A stretch of DNA of 64,000 bases from contig JABAKD010000019.1 in assembly GCA_012845835.1 (NCBI GenBank), positions 977,501-1,041,500 of the forward strand, written 5' to 3'. The DNA is from Undaria pinnatifida (lineage: Eukaryota > Sar > Phaeophyceae > Laminariales > Alariaceae). Position 1 is the first letter of the stretch. Every line of letters begins with the position of its first letter. Positions 46,201 through 49,011 of this stretch are shown here, one piece after another. Both the position numbers and the translations under genes were made by a program. The notes below the pieces were generated by a model that was not told the origin of the DNA, made no database searches, and saw nothing but the letters and a program-made list of their open reading frames with translations.

Positions 46201-46960
46201 TCACCTTGCTGGACGACGTGTGGAGCTCTTGTAAGGATACCCTCGCCGCGACGGGCTTGCTGGCGCTTGTCGTGTGGGTCGGCAGCGCCTGCCTATTCTA
46301 CCTGTTCGAGAAGGTGACTGGTAATAGTCAAGGCTGTTAGTCGAGGGTGTCGGTCTGTGATTCCCCTGTACATTTCGACAATATTTGCTACCTGGCACAT
46401 TGTACGTTGTGCCTTGTACCTGGCAATGTTTGGTACTACTAATGACGCTTTCTTTTAATTGTGTTGCTATCTCCCAGAAGTAGTATCGTTAGGTCATCAC
46501 TTTACTACCCATAGGCTAGGCCTCTTTTAACACTAATACGAATATTCTACACTTGACTATCTCTCCGAAGCAAACACGTATTATACTTTTATACATACTC
46601 AGGTACTGTTTTGCAATTGATTATTCACTCATTGGACACGTTCTTTTTTTTGTTTTCTTTTTGTTTACTTTCAGGACAACGAATGTAGCGGAGACGCGTT
46701 CAGCAGCATCCCGAGCTCCATGTTCTACATCGCGATATTCCTGGGCGGGGAGTGGGGACAGATAGACTTCACCTGGCCCGGCAAAATCCTGTGCTGCGCT
46801 TTGTGCGTGATGGGCATCGCCCTCTTTGCCATCCCCGTGGGAACGGTCTTCGAGGCGTTCCAAGACGTCTTGCAAGAGGTTCACACGGAAGAGGAGCAGA
46901 CGGAAGAAGAGCAGGAGCTTCCTCCCAAAGGCCGTTGGAGCCTATTCGGTATTCAGTTCG
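14243..46960 (+). CDS. four-domain voltage-gated cation channel, 21 recognised exons (whole gene)
   Basis: Joining 21 exons (each listed below) gives about 1,200 residues in about 32.7 kb. The product is four homologous 6-TM domains of the voltage-gated ion channel superfamily (Ion_trans fold), presumably in the plasma membrane or an endomembrane. Every S4 carries R-x-x-R-x-x-R followed by K (I-III) or Q (IV). Pore loops read NLFGEFPL, NLSGEAPL, LLTGDYPL and FLGGEWGQ; S6 reads FAIPTGIFGAGF, FAVPVGLLGAGF, VAVPSGLIANGF and FAIPVGTVFEAF. The S6 segments resemble Kv-type channels, but no GYG filter exists. A consensus IQ motif (LQRQVRGHLARRQF) lies between domains III and IV, so calmodulin regulation is plausible. 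All 20 intron junctions are GT-AG and phase-consistent. The true N-terminal exon(s) and C-terminal end are not identified. Ion selectivity cannot be read with confidence; an E/E/D/E ring suggests Ca2+ or non-selective cation permeation. Confidence 0.88.
14545..14710 (-). repeat. GATCT-rich dispersed repeat family F (copy 1)
   Basis: Contains many ATCATGCAGATC/GATCTGCATG words plus the CCCGGCAACA block. Related copies: 30095-30368 (+), 36035-36325 (+) and 57840-58208 (+), which share GGTGGCAGCCGSGCGATCTG, GATCTGCATGATCTA and CAGATCCNGCAGGAC. Confidence 0.55.
14878..15080 (+). repeat. (CGGGT)n array in a GGTCAGGAGG repeat
   Basis: About 14 tandem CGGGT pentamers (14977-15046) flanked by imperfect copies of TCAGGAGGTTTTCTAAATCT. 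A second, shorter array of the same pentamer lies at 31769-31826 inside another channel intron. Confidence 0.85.
15824..16032 (+). CDS. channel exon 2: domain I S2-S3
   Basis: Acceptor CACACAG at 15823, donor CG|GTGAGG at 16033, length 209 nt (phase 0 in, 2 out). Encodes S2 (VTFFTTEYILRFYAVV) with the conserved acidic E of TEYILRF, a charged loop, and S3 WVDLASIVPFYVDIL with its conserved Asp. It ends in QFIR, the first residues of S4. Confidence 0.9.
16033..17674 (+). other. intron 2, first part: no gene recognised
   Basis: The 16300-16850 segment is GC-richer with overlapping open frames but no motif. The 16960-17560 segment repeats GGGGTGTGATAC-like words (17060-17130, 17430-17500) and ends with a GGTATACACC palindrome. 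A TAGTCTAGTGGTAAAGG word at 16118 resembles a tRNA A box but has no matching B box. Confidence 0.5.
17675..17945 (+). repeat. ~30-bp tandem repeat, TTGGTCGGTCGCGACGAG
   Basis: About 9 diverged tandem units containing CTTGGTCGGTCGCGACGAGC and TGATTGGTCGC, inside the channel's second intron. Confidence 0.75.
18193..18379 (+). CDS. channel exon 3: domain I S4-S5
   Basis: Acceptor TATAG at 18192; the first base completes the Arg codon begun in exon 2. The S4 then reads R-L-A-R-M-L-R-M-M-K, four positive charges spaced by three. The S4-S5 linker GGFGEAFAAFDVIF and S5 VTTSAFVGLTTWLVLSSLNH follow. It ends ERNNPDMVWI at donor ATC|GTGAGT. 187 nt, phase 2 in, 0 out. Confidence 0.9.
18435..18795 (+). 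repeat. AAGGCGG repeat copy split by a nested R repeat
   Basis: 18435-18478 and 18653-18795 together match the continuous copy at 37660-37835 (ATAAGGCGGT, TATAAGACG, GATATAAGGCGGTC, TAACCCGGAA, TCTCTATAG). The interrupting 18479-18652 is a dispersed repeat 'R' that also occurs at 51922-52091. So R inserted later, at a CATATATA site. Confidence 0.65.
18479..18652 (+). repeat. dispersed repeat R (nested copy)
   Basis: About 174 bp from TTATCCTCCGG through GGGGAAAAATAAAGCTTTAG, CACCACACTTCCACGTA and GTGTCGATTTAACTCA to GAGCTGTCCCTATC. Aligns over its whole length with 51922-52091, and in reverse with 37940-38031 plus 38801-38840. Confidence 0.75.
19317..19472 (+). CDS. channel exon 4: domain I pore and start of S6
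   Basis: Encodes the turret with a Cys (DCPHRYRSI), the pore helix SSSYFTLLNLFGEFPLMG and the beginning of S6 (GGRYIAVFTAV). The donor is GCT GTG|GTGGGT (phase 0), which joins to VAVAVFAIP in exon 5. The acceptor is the least certain in the gene: ACGAG at 19316 gives the required phase 0 (156 nt) but is not preceded by an ideal pyrimidine tract. The filter position carries Glu (F-G-E-F). Confidence 0.8.
19565..19695 (+). pseudogene. decayed tandem copy of channel exon 4
   Basis: About 120 bp closely matching 19364-19485: TCCTCGTACTTCACRCTGCT, GGGGAGTTTCNTNTRATGGG and CATCGCCGTCTTYAC are shared. This copy has a small length change in the filter region and a stop (AAC TAG) where exon 4 reads NVGG. 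It lies about 200 bp downstream, within intron 4, and could not be spliced productively as it stands. Confidence 0.8.
19975..20190 (+). repeat. SINE-like family A, diverged copy
   Basis: Retains CACTTCAGCTTTGAGATGGA, a GGATGAGTTTCTCC block, GATCGGTGACTCC and TATCAGGGTCAA in the order of the family A body (9075-9300). A family C copy follows at 20285-20415. Confidence 0.5.
20440..20766 (+). CDS. channel exon 5: domain I S6, I-II linker, domain II S1
   Basis: Acceptor CTCCTAG at 20439. Encodes the S6 end VAVAVFAIPTGIFGAGFEDM, a basic then acidic linker (KNKKEGQ, Asp/Glu cluster SDDDDSA) and a Gly-rich stretch. The domain II opening KGRAYRS and S1 LLLVVVVVDVLAFFASTL follow. Donor CTTCAG|GTGAGT. 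327 nt, phase 0 both ends; the longest exon. Confidence 0.92.
20820..21400 (+). pseudogene. three decayed tandem copies of the exon 5 3' end plus donor
   Basis: After the true exon end (CTGGATTCTCTTCAG|GTGAG) the S1-coding tail recurs with its donor region at about 20917-20985, 21110-21195 and 21295-21380 (spacings about 206, 201 and 190 bp). The word GATGTGTTGGCTTTCTTT(C/G)CG is the core. Copy 2 (21141-21180) keeps an open tail and an intact CTTCAG|GTGGGT donor; copies 1 and 3 have lost it (CAG|GGGAG, CGG|GTGAAC). Each unit also contains GAAGGC(C)GTCACAGCAGTA and stretches of ACTGCCAGTGTACTGCCAGT. Confidence 0.82.
21854..22096 (+). CDS. channel exon 6: domain II S2-S3
   Basis: Acceptor TTGGCCAG at 21853 (phase 0), donor ACGCTG|GTGAGT. 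Encodes S2 VLEVLSVALFTFDYVARVL, with acidic D aligned to the E of domain I TEYILRF, and S3 YVFSFFGLVDLFSVLPFFLG with its conserved Asp, followed by a short S3-S4 loop. 243 nt. Confidence 0.9.
22150..22395 (+). repeat. dispersed repeat family G (copy 1)
   Basis: A/T-rich words TCACGATTC, GACAAAATGT and TGAAATGTCACGTTTT recur in the same order at 52270-52500. Several T-runs of 9-12. Confidence 0.45.
22851..23186 (+). repeat. CATTATCR octamer array
   Basis: About 40 tandem 8-mers CATTATC(A/G) with a few substitutions, inside the channel's intron 6. Preceded by a family E copy at 22737-22815. Confidence 0.9.
23826..23977 (+). CDS. channel exon 7: domain II S4-S5
   Basis: Acceptor GTCGCAG at 23825. 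The S4 reads R-A-L-R-L-I-R-M-L-K; the linker LERYVRAFAVYDDVI and S5 ILAVSGFFAVVAWVFAS follow. Donor CT|GTGAGT leaves phase 2 (152 nt). Confidence 0.9.
23978..24700 (+). repeat. ATTGCGGG-rich diverged array that begins at the exon 7 donor
   Basis: Words of (A)TTGCGGGGTAAT/GCGGAACAATGCGG fill the start of intron 7. The stretch from the exon end through the donor (CTCTGCTGTGAGTCC...CGCGGAGCAATGCGGG...TGAACATTGCG) is repeated about 283 bp downstream, at 24256-24305 (TCTCCTGTGGGCC...CGCGGAACAATGCGGG). So the exon edge was included in the duplication. Confidence 0.65.
25102..25234 (+). CDS. channel exon 8: domain II pore loop
   Basis: Acceptor AACTTGAG at 25101; the first base completes Leu, giving TLLFYTESGG at the end of S5. 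The pore helix is VPMAMWVTLLNLSGEAPLCD with Glu at the filter position (S-G-E-A), then YTVWGK at donor CAAG|GTGGGT. 133 nt. Confidence 0.9.
25627..25965 (+). repeat. ~220-bp tandem duplication in intron 8
   Basis: 25627-25745 and 25848-25965 share TATTGATGTACCA, GGTTGAGCAGTGCCGGTTGC, CCCGCTATA and CAGGGAATAAA. Not related to an exon. Confidence 0.6.
25966..28131 (+). other. remainder of intron 8: no gene recognised
   Basis: Contains a G-run at 26046-26061, single-copy-looking sequence, and a minus family A SINE-like fragment at 27868-27995. Open frames lack motifs or exon-like borders. Confidence 0.5.
28132..28236 (+). CDS. channel exon 9: domain II S6
   Basis: Acceptor GTTCTTCAG at 28131. 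Encodes VITGFLGIFGVGVFAVPVGL then LGAGFQDWVESIEDK; donor AAG|GTATGT. 105 nt, phase 0. The FAVPVGLLGAGF core resembles the Pro-containing inner-gate hinge of Kv-type S6 helices. Confidence 0.92.
28240..28612 (+). repeat. TTG/GGT trinucleotide-rich tract right after a donor
   Basis: Beginning within 10 bases of the exon 9 donor: GTTGATGTTGTTG, GGTGGTGCTGGTGG and long (TTG)n and (GGT)n runs. The Val-rich and Gly-rich open frames here are artefacts. Confidence 0.85.
28757..28905 (+). repeat. TTGATTGA tract
   Basis: Interrupted tetranucleotide TGAT/TTGA runs upstream of the small exon 10. Confidence 0.75.
28963..29044 (+). CDS. channel exon 10: II-III linker
   Basis: Acceptor GAGCAG at 28962, donor AGCG|GTGAGC. 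82 nt, phase 0 in, 1 out. Encodes an acidic start (EEQESD) and a Ser-rich remainder. It has no domain signature; it is called because borders and phase link exon 9 to exon 11 in frame. Confidence 0.75.
29548..29693 (+). CDS. channel exon 11: domain III N-flank and start of S1
   Basis: Acceptor GTCGGCAG at 29547; two bases complete Asp. A polar run is followed by LRKRMYAFLEARTPGGRRFE and S1 AFIMFVIFVTVTQ, the domain-start pattern seen in domains I and IV. Donor CAG|GTCGGT is weak; a GTAAAA donor 4 bases later would break the phase to exon 12. 146 nt. Confidence 0.85.
29806..30000 (+). repeat. dispersed repeat family H with C-run
   Basis: TAAGACTACGGCTATGCATG plus AAACCAGTAC and a C-run (29806-29852) recurs at 35628-35670 (+) and 48095-48150 (-). 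The companion block GTGGTCAATGGTC...ACAAATGAGTACGCCCC (29955-30006) recurs at 47635-47722. Confidence 0.6.
30095..30368 (+). repeat. GATCT-rich repeat family F (copy 2)
   Basis: Best-preserved copy together with 57840-58208: GGGTGGCAGCCGGGCGATCT, GCATGATCTAGCAC, CAGATCCCGCAGGACATACC and a terminal ATGATCTAGATGATTTAGAT tract ending in TGTCCGAGGT. A family E copy lies at 30580-30660. Confidence 0.65.
30810..30950 (+). CDS. channel exon 12: domain III S1 end and S2
   Basis: Acceptor CGCCACCAG at 30809, donor CCG|GTGAGG, 141 nt, phase 0. Encodes AILMTMPSVCLDDTHCPSAF, then S2 FDTVEFVAVVIFTIEYAMRI with the conserved Glu in IEYAMRIY. The FDTVE start repeats that of domain I. Confidence 0.93.
31046..31170 (+). 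repeat. GTTCTT/AAGAAC hairpin followed by (GGT)n
   Basis: GTTCTTGTTCTTCTTCTTGT and the reverse-complement run of AACAAG (31072-31098) face each other across a 6-8 nt loop. About 12 GGT units follow at 31131-31165. Confidence 0.75.
31527..31685 (+). CDS. channel exon 13: domain III S3-S4
   Basis: Acceptor GTATTGCAG at 31526, donor AAG|GTGGGA, 159 nt, phase 0. S3 is FYAVIDFLAVFPYYLARL; S4 is R-L-L-R-L-L-R-I-L-K (four charges), continuing into LDKYM in exon 14. Confidence 0.93.
31755..31990 (+). repeat. second (CGGGT)n array with CCCGA-rich flank
   Basis: About 9 CGGGT units (31769-31826), then CACGGTGACCCGAACCGAAC and further ACCCGACCCGA words on the opposite strand. Similar to 14878-15080. 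Confidence 0.7.
32235..32340 (+). repeat. TTCGATTG octamer array
   Basis: About 13 tandem TTCGATTG units with one deletion (GTTCGGTTCG). Confidence 0.9.
32341..33146 (+). other. rest of intron 13: no gene recognised
   Basis: Mixed-composition sequence without exon-like borders; pyrimidine-rich stretch (33005-33146) leading to the exon 14 acceptor. Confidence 0.5.
33147..33299 (+). CDS. channel exon 14: domain III S4-S5 linker and S5
   Basis: Acceptor CACCACCAG at 33146, donor GTCGAG|GTGAGC, 153 nt, phase 0. Encodes LDKYMPSVSLVDDVFRLKSR then S5 GLLVAGYASAVMLAWFGTLM and YLVERNDNEVE. The VERND end aligns with AERNN (domain I) and FEKDN (domain IV). Confidence 0.92.
33440..33760 (+). repeat. 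two short tandem arrays: AGGTATACCT units and a 52-bp duplication
   Basis: 33440-33515 holds three units of about 28 bp, each with the palindrome AGGTATACCT followed by CTTTTTGGC. 33640-33745 holds two copies of a ~52-bp unit (TTGCGTGAGGTATAGAGTGG, TCAAGCCACCAC). A minus family D copy lies at 33540-33640. Confidence 0.75.
33945..34625 (+). pseudogene. five decayed tandem copies of the exon 14 3' end plus donor
   Basis: The S5 C-terminal coding segment and donor (GGCTTGGTTCGGCAC...GTGGAGAGAAAC...GAGGTGAGCCT) recur at about 33950, 34090, 34243, 34397 and 34541, a period near 148 bp. Copy 3 keeps an open MLAWFGTLVFIVERI and a GAG|GTAAGC donor; copy 5 reads MARFGTLVYLVERN but its donor is GCC AGCC. 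Copies 1 and 2 are shifted or shortened. Each unit starts with a CCTACAG/CCATACAG word and a TACTGA(C)T spacer. Confidence 0.85.
34770..34870 (+). repeat. GTTGCT hexamer array
   Basis: About 15 tandem TGCTGT/GTTGCT units just upstream of exon 15; a shorter array sits at 43150-43215 upstream of exon 18. Confidence 0.9.
34966..35097 (+). CDS. channel exon 15: domain III pore loop
   Basis: Acceptor CTCCACAG at 34965, donor GTTCAG|GTGAAA, 132 nt, phase 0. A turret Cys (IGCYYESQRFSSI) precedes the pore helix ALQYDLILLTGDYPLIDFTL, with Asp (T-G-D-Y) where the other domains have Glu. Ends LLGRYINFVQ. Confidence 0.92.
35185..35226 (+). pseudogene. short decayed copy of the exon 15 3' end
   Basis: ACTGGGGAGGTACATCAAG, then a T-run and GGGTGAAGT, duplicates the end of exon 15 with its donor (CTGGGGAGGTACATCAATTT, CAGGTGAAA) about 115 bp downstream. 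Confidence 0.65.
35418..35480 (+). repeat. AAAGGGAGGCGTTAGCAGC tandem repeat
   Basis: Three 19-20 bp units, the last diverging to GTTAGTAACG. Confidence 0.85.
35873..36004 (+). CDS. channel exon 16: domain III S6 and first half of IQ motif
   Basis: Acceptor GGGTTTAG at 35872, donor AGACAG|GTTCGA, 132 nt, phase 0. S6 is IVVAVGVVAVPSGLIANGF, followed by a basic helix EATRTAKHERRRAAAV and LLQRQ. The last residues complete an IQ motif only after joining to exon 17. Confidence 0.9.
36035..36325 (+). repeat. GATCT-rich repeat family F (copy 3) with ATGATCTAC array
   Basis: Contains AGATCTGCATGATCTATGA, GCGGCAGGTGCAGGACCT and five tandem ATGATCTAC nonamers (36261-36306) ending in CTGTTCGAGGTGTGGA, as in the other family F copies. 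Confidence 0.6.
36940..37175 (+). repeat. SINE-like family B (copy 2)
   Basis: Starts with GTGAGTTCGAATCCCCC, a good B-box match. The GGGACTTTTTCTTGCGCAC, CGCGAGAGCGTGAGTTAGCA, CTATGCGCGAT and GGCTTGTCC blocks follow. Aligns with 40640-40865 and, reversed, 7838-8030. Confidence 0.65.
37660..37835 (+). repeat. AAGGCGG repeat family, uninterrupted copy
   Basis: Uninterrupted reference copy: CCCAATAAGGCGGTCTGCC, TATAAGACGATATCCCGATA, TAACCCGGAACGATTATTGC, CCAGTAAGGCGGTCAC, TCTCTATAG. A CTGTATGATACTA array follows at 37875-37935. Confidence 0.65.
37940..38840 (-). repeat. repeat R, minus copy interrupted by a TIR element
   Basis: 37940-38031 and 38801-38840 read on the minus strand as one R repeat, continuous in 51922-52091. 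The gap holds the TIR element described next. The left part stops at the CGCTAG block, so this copy is also truncated. Confidence 0.75.
38032..38805. mobile_element. ~770-bp TIR element (non-autonomous DNA transposon) nested in repeat R
   Basis: Terminal inverted repeats of 21 bp (38036-38056 and 38780-38800) differ at one position and extend inward through further inverted words, GTCGAAAACGGCC...TTTTCGACTG. The left 200 bp holds about ten alternating TCGAAAA / TTTTCGACT words that can fold back on each other. The interior (38240-38740) is GC-richer and includes GCGTTGGCGGCTTTCGGCTA-type duplications. No transposase is visible. Comparison with the empty R copies fixes the insertion point between GTGAGCT and AAGCTTTATT. 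No clear target-site duplication. Confidence 0.75.
39190..39803 (+). other. CTGCTGTAC-rich stretch; remnant of AAGGCGG repeat at its end
   Basis: Frequent TACTGCTGTAC/TTGCTGCACTGC words. Positions 39784-39803 (AACGATTATTGCGGCTTCC) match the middle of the AAGGCGG repeat (37769-37788), and the microsatellite starts exactly where that match breaks off. Confidence 0.5.
39804..40580 (+). repeat. giant (TATG)n microsatellite with an internal (GTAG)n block
   Basis: About 775 bp of nearly pure TATG repeats. A 90-bp block at 40166-40258 has switched to GTAG, with single variants at 40002, 40417-40435 (TTTG) and 40550. It sits in intron 16. The long YVCM or HTYI open frames are artefacts of the period. 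Confidence 0.97.
40640..40865 (+). repeat. SINE-like family B (copy 3)
   Basis: B-box-like GGTGGGTTCAAGCCGC at 40659, then GGGACTCTTTCTTACGTGAA, GCGCAAGAGCGTGAGATAGC, CTATGCGCGATGAAA and GTGGCTTGTCCA, the order of the family B body. Confidence 0.65.
41244..41375 (+). CDS. channel exon 17: second half of IQ motif and III-IV linker
   Basis: Acceptor GACCTAG at 41243, donor AGG|GTGGGT, 132 nt, phase 0. Begins VRGHLARRQFLLVVDG; with LLQRQ from exon 16 this gives L-Q-x3-R-G-x3-R-x2-F, a perfect match to the IQ calmodulin-binding consensus. A highly charged helix follows (QQEAERKRQKRLVEIEHEGR). Confidence 0.85.
42043..42604 (+). pseudogene. coiled-coil protein ORF inside the TIR element, probably frameshifted
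   Basis: An ATG at 42043 opens MGNSKNLKARGRKEKEK. At an A-rich run (42083-42095) the conserved-looking reading moves to another frame (KKIAKVKEAYRARTG), which stays open to 42604. The downstream 170 residues are Glu/Lys/Arg/Ala/Leu-rich with heptad spacing (RVEAAEAKSLLQDVSQQLSE) and should form coiled coil. No known family. One base lost or gained in the A run is the simplest explanation. Confidence 0.5.
42655..42721 (+). repeat. (CAG)n tract
   Basis: About 20 CAG units with one AGC-AAGC interruption at the left. No supported gene reads through it. Confidence 0.9.
43321..43503 (+). CDS. channel exon 18: domain IV N-flank and S1
   Basis: Acceptor GCGTGCAG at 43320 after a good pyrimidine tract, donor TTTGAG|GTAAGG, 183 nt, phase 0. 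AMRKCYRFSTGLTDAGKRFD leads into S1 TFVAVLIMLNVVAVIAESEP and a loop to VFDSFE, equivalent to VFDTVE of domain I. Confidence 0.92.
43600..43935 (+). pseudogene. two decayed tandem copies of the exon 18 3' half plus donor
   Basis: The segment coding ESEPSLGDSAGPSGQSVQAVFDSFE with its donor recurs at about 43628-43712 (ESEPALGDSAGLSGQSLQ, donor GAG|GTTGGG) and 43833-43915 (donor GAG|GTCAGA, several stops). The period is about 205 bp. The intronic parts of the units (AATTATGCCAAAATRTG, CGCATTTATGC) are duplicated too. Confidence 0.87.
44373..44512 (+). CDS. channel exon 19: domain IV S2-S3
   Basis: Acceptor TTTGGCAG at 44372, donor CCATG|GTGAGC, 140 nt, phase 0 in, 2 out. S2 is AFSVVVFTLEISMRLFIAPI (conserved Glu in LEISMRLF); S3 is WTYITSFFGIVDIASIAPW with its conserved Asp. 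Confidence 0.92.
44905..45450 (+). repeat. GATACTAAGCAT dodecamer array
   Basis: About 35 diverged 12-mers (CATGATACTAAG) in two blocks, inside intron 19; TATGCTACTACTAG units follow at 45610-45660. The reverse frames give MLSI repeats, not a protein. Confidence 0.9.
45770..45910 (+). repeat. dispersed repeat family D (copy 3)
   Basis: CAACCATTGTGATGAACAAA, CCCATGGCCTAGG, a C-run, TTTTTTTTCAAAACAAGAAT and TTTTGGGTTAATATGG match 13755-13870 and the reverse of 33540-33640. Confidence 0.55.
46094..46313 (+). CDS. channel exon 20: domain IV S3 end, S4, S5
   Basis: Acceptor GGCTTGCAG at 46093; the first base completes Trp. YIEMVLMFSGVYFDASVFR leads to S4 R-V-L-R-L-F-R-I-L-Q: three Arg, then Gln where domains I-III have Lys. 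LEHFVSAFTLLDDVW and S5 TLAATGLLALVVWVGSACLF follow, ending YLFEK at donor AAG|GTGACT. 220 nt. Confidence 0.92.
46675..46960 (+). CDS. channel exon 21: domain IV pore, S6 and acidic tail
   Basis: Acceptor CTTTCAG at 46674. Turret DNECSGDAFSSI, pore helix PSSMFYIAIFLGGEWGQIDF with Glu at the filter position, S6 ILCCALCVMGIALFAIPVGT then VFEAFQDVL, and a Glu-rich tail (HTEEEQTEEEQELPP). Donor TTCG|GTAAGC at 46961 (phase 1). If that donor is not used, the frame runs to a TAA at 47002-47004, adding about 14 residues. I favour the donor because its neighbourhood is tandemly amplified, as at the other real donors. Confidence 0.88.
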
Positions 46961-47390
46961 GTAAGCGCATTCTGTATTTTTTCACCAAGTACTGGTATTT
47001 TTAAGTGTCGAGCGATCGGTATTTCCGATTGGCAAGCATTCGGTATTTGTTCATAGTTTTTTTGATTGTTGGGCGACCGGTATGTCAGTTCGGTGTGTGC
47101 ATTCGGTGTTATATTGTATGTTTTCCGTTGAGCGTTCGATATTTCAGTTCGGTAAGCGCGTTCAGTATTATTCATAGTTTAGTATTCGGTGTTCTTATCG
47201 GTAAGCGCATGCCGTATTTTGGTATTCAGTTCTGTAGGCGCGTTCGGTATTTAGGAATTCAATTTGGTAACTGCATCCAGTATTTCCGTAGTCAGTTCGT
47301 ATTTGCGTTCGGTATTTAGAAGTTCAAGTTCGTCTTCGCATTCGGTAATTAGGGTTTCAGTTCGGTAAGCGGAGTTCGGTATTGAGTCGA
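46961..47390 (+). repeat. minisatellite derived from the exon 21 end and its donor
   Basis: At least 8 diverged copies of a 25-45 bp unit, TATTCAGTTCGGTAAGCGCA, follow the exon end: near 47085, 47145, 47190, 47228, 47258, 47285, 47320 and 47350. The unit contains the last coding bases (GGTATTCAGTTCG) and the donor GTAAGC. Confidence 0.8.
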
Positions 47391-48745
47391 TTGAGCGATT
47401 AACGGCCCTTTTTGTTAAGCAAGACACACACTTACGCCCCAGTCGGGTGCAAAGGCGCGATAGCTCAGCAAAATGGTTACACGCGGCCAACTGGATTACC
47501 TCGCCAACTCGAAGCAGGTCGGCGGCGTACTATTAGTGTATACCATTAGTGTATATGCTACTAGTATATGCTATTTATTAATAGGTATAGCTTACTATTT
47601 GTATGTTGTTGGCCAATTTTCCAGCCCCCGTCCCCATGGTGTGGTCAATGCTCCGTCTCGAAAGGGATGCGTGGTCAATGGTCATATTACTAAGGCAAGA
47701 ACCAAATGAGTACGCCCCCCCTTAACATGCCCCCCTTAACATGCCCCCCATAACATGCCCCCCCCGTGGTCTAACAACTAATCCCTGTGGTTCAACCTAC
47801 GGGTATGCCGTCCCCTCTTGCTGTCGCTCCTTCTCCCCCTTTCTTGCTCCAGGTGGGGAGGCGGTGTAGTGGAAGCATTTTTTAGACACGTAATAGGTCT
47901 GAGCCAGGCTCCGACAATGGTGTCCTCCTCAAGTCCTCCTTGAAAGGATGAGATCTAACGTGACAAACCAAGGTAATGACATGGACGGCAACGTTTCCCA
48001 CGACAATATGTTATGGGAGCGTTCGTACCCTGATTAGACACCGCCTGGGGGGAGGGTACTGCTTTTTTTTCGACGCACATTTTGGATAGGGGAGAGGGAG
48101 GTGTTGTACTAATTTCTTGCATAGCCGTACTCGTAGTCTTTAGGATGGGGGGGGGGATTTGAATCGACCTCCGTCGTACCTGCGACGTTTTGGGTGTATT
48201 CGCACTGATAATAGTAATAATGTACGTTGATAGACAACTGCAATGGTGGCATTATGGAGATTATTAATATTTGGTGAGTCCTTTTGGGATGTTGTTTGTT
48301 CTTCTCACCCCAGAGTTGTTGGCGCTAGGAGGTACCTCGTACCTCGTAGCAGCATTCGTCTCACGAGGTTGGAGTTAATTCTTGCGGCTGCCTAATTCAG
48401 TTCTCGGCGCCAGGAGCATTCGAGTTGAGTGAAAATAGCCAAAATACACAAGTTTGATGTTCGTTATACAATTCAGTAGATAGCCCCTTTTTCAGGGCCC
48501 ATATGGTGCGTCCAGACGGAAGGGTCCCTTATATCCCGATGTCCCCTAGTAAGTTTGGCCCCTCTCAAGGTTTAGAGCAGGCCACATGGCGTTTTTCAAG
48601 CGGCGAGACCGTTCAGTGACCCCTTGTAAGGGCTTTGGGGTCTCTTGTTGAGTGCTGCGCCTGCTACAAGGGACGCGGTCCTTCAAACTGGGGGAAAACG
48701 GTGCAGATGAATTTGAGGTCCCTTGCGTTCCGAATTTCCTTATCG
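47391..48745 (+). other. no gene recognised; family H copies and C-run repeats
   Basis: Family H pieces at 47635-47722 (+) and 48095-48150 (-); three 16-bp CCCCCCTTAACATGCC units at 47713-47765. A GCGATAGCTCAG word at 47458 resembles a tRNA 5' half but no 3' half follows. Confidence 0.5.
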
Positions 48746-48819
48746 CAGGGTCCCTTAAAACGGGCCACCAACTGTGGTCGGATTGCTTCGACCTTGGAGA
48801 TCGCTACGGCAGAGCCAAG
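48746..48819 (+). CDS. possible further exon downstream of the channel
   Basis: After CTTATCGCAG, a 74-nt segment reads SLKTGHQLWSDCFDLGDRYG then RAKQ and ends AAGCAG|GTGGCC. It would accept phase 1, the phase left by exon 21. No family signature, a weak donor, and surrounding GGTCCCTT words make this a guess; it could be an unrelated exon or chance. Confidence 0.2.
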
Positions 48820-49011
48820 CAGGTGGCCGAGGCCTTAATACTACCTGGTACTTCATTAGTGCTGCGGGTTTCATATAGAGTGCAGTTGTTTTAAGGGTAG
48901 TTCAAAAGTAGTCTATTGTAAGAGTGATTTGGCGGTATGCGTCTTCAAGCTGGATTTTTGTCGCGGTTTTCTTGACTCTGGCTCAGATTCATGCTACGTA
49001 TTCTTGTTGAT

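Noticed and set aside
47455-47525. tRNA gene suggested by GCGATAGCTCAGCAAAATGG
   Set aside because: No T-arm or 3' acceptor pairing.
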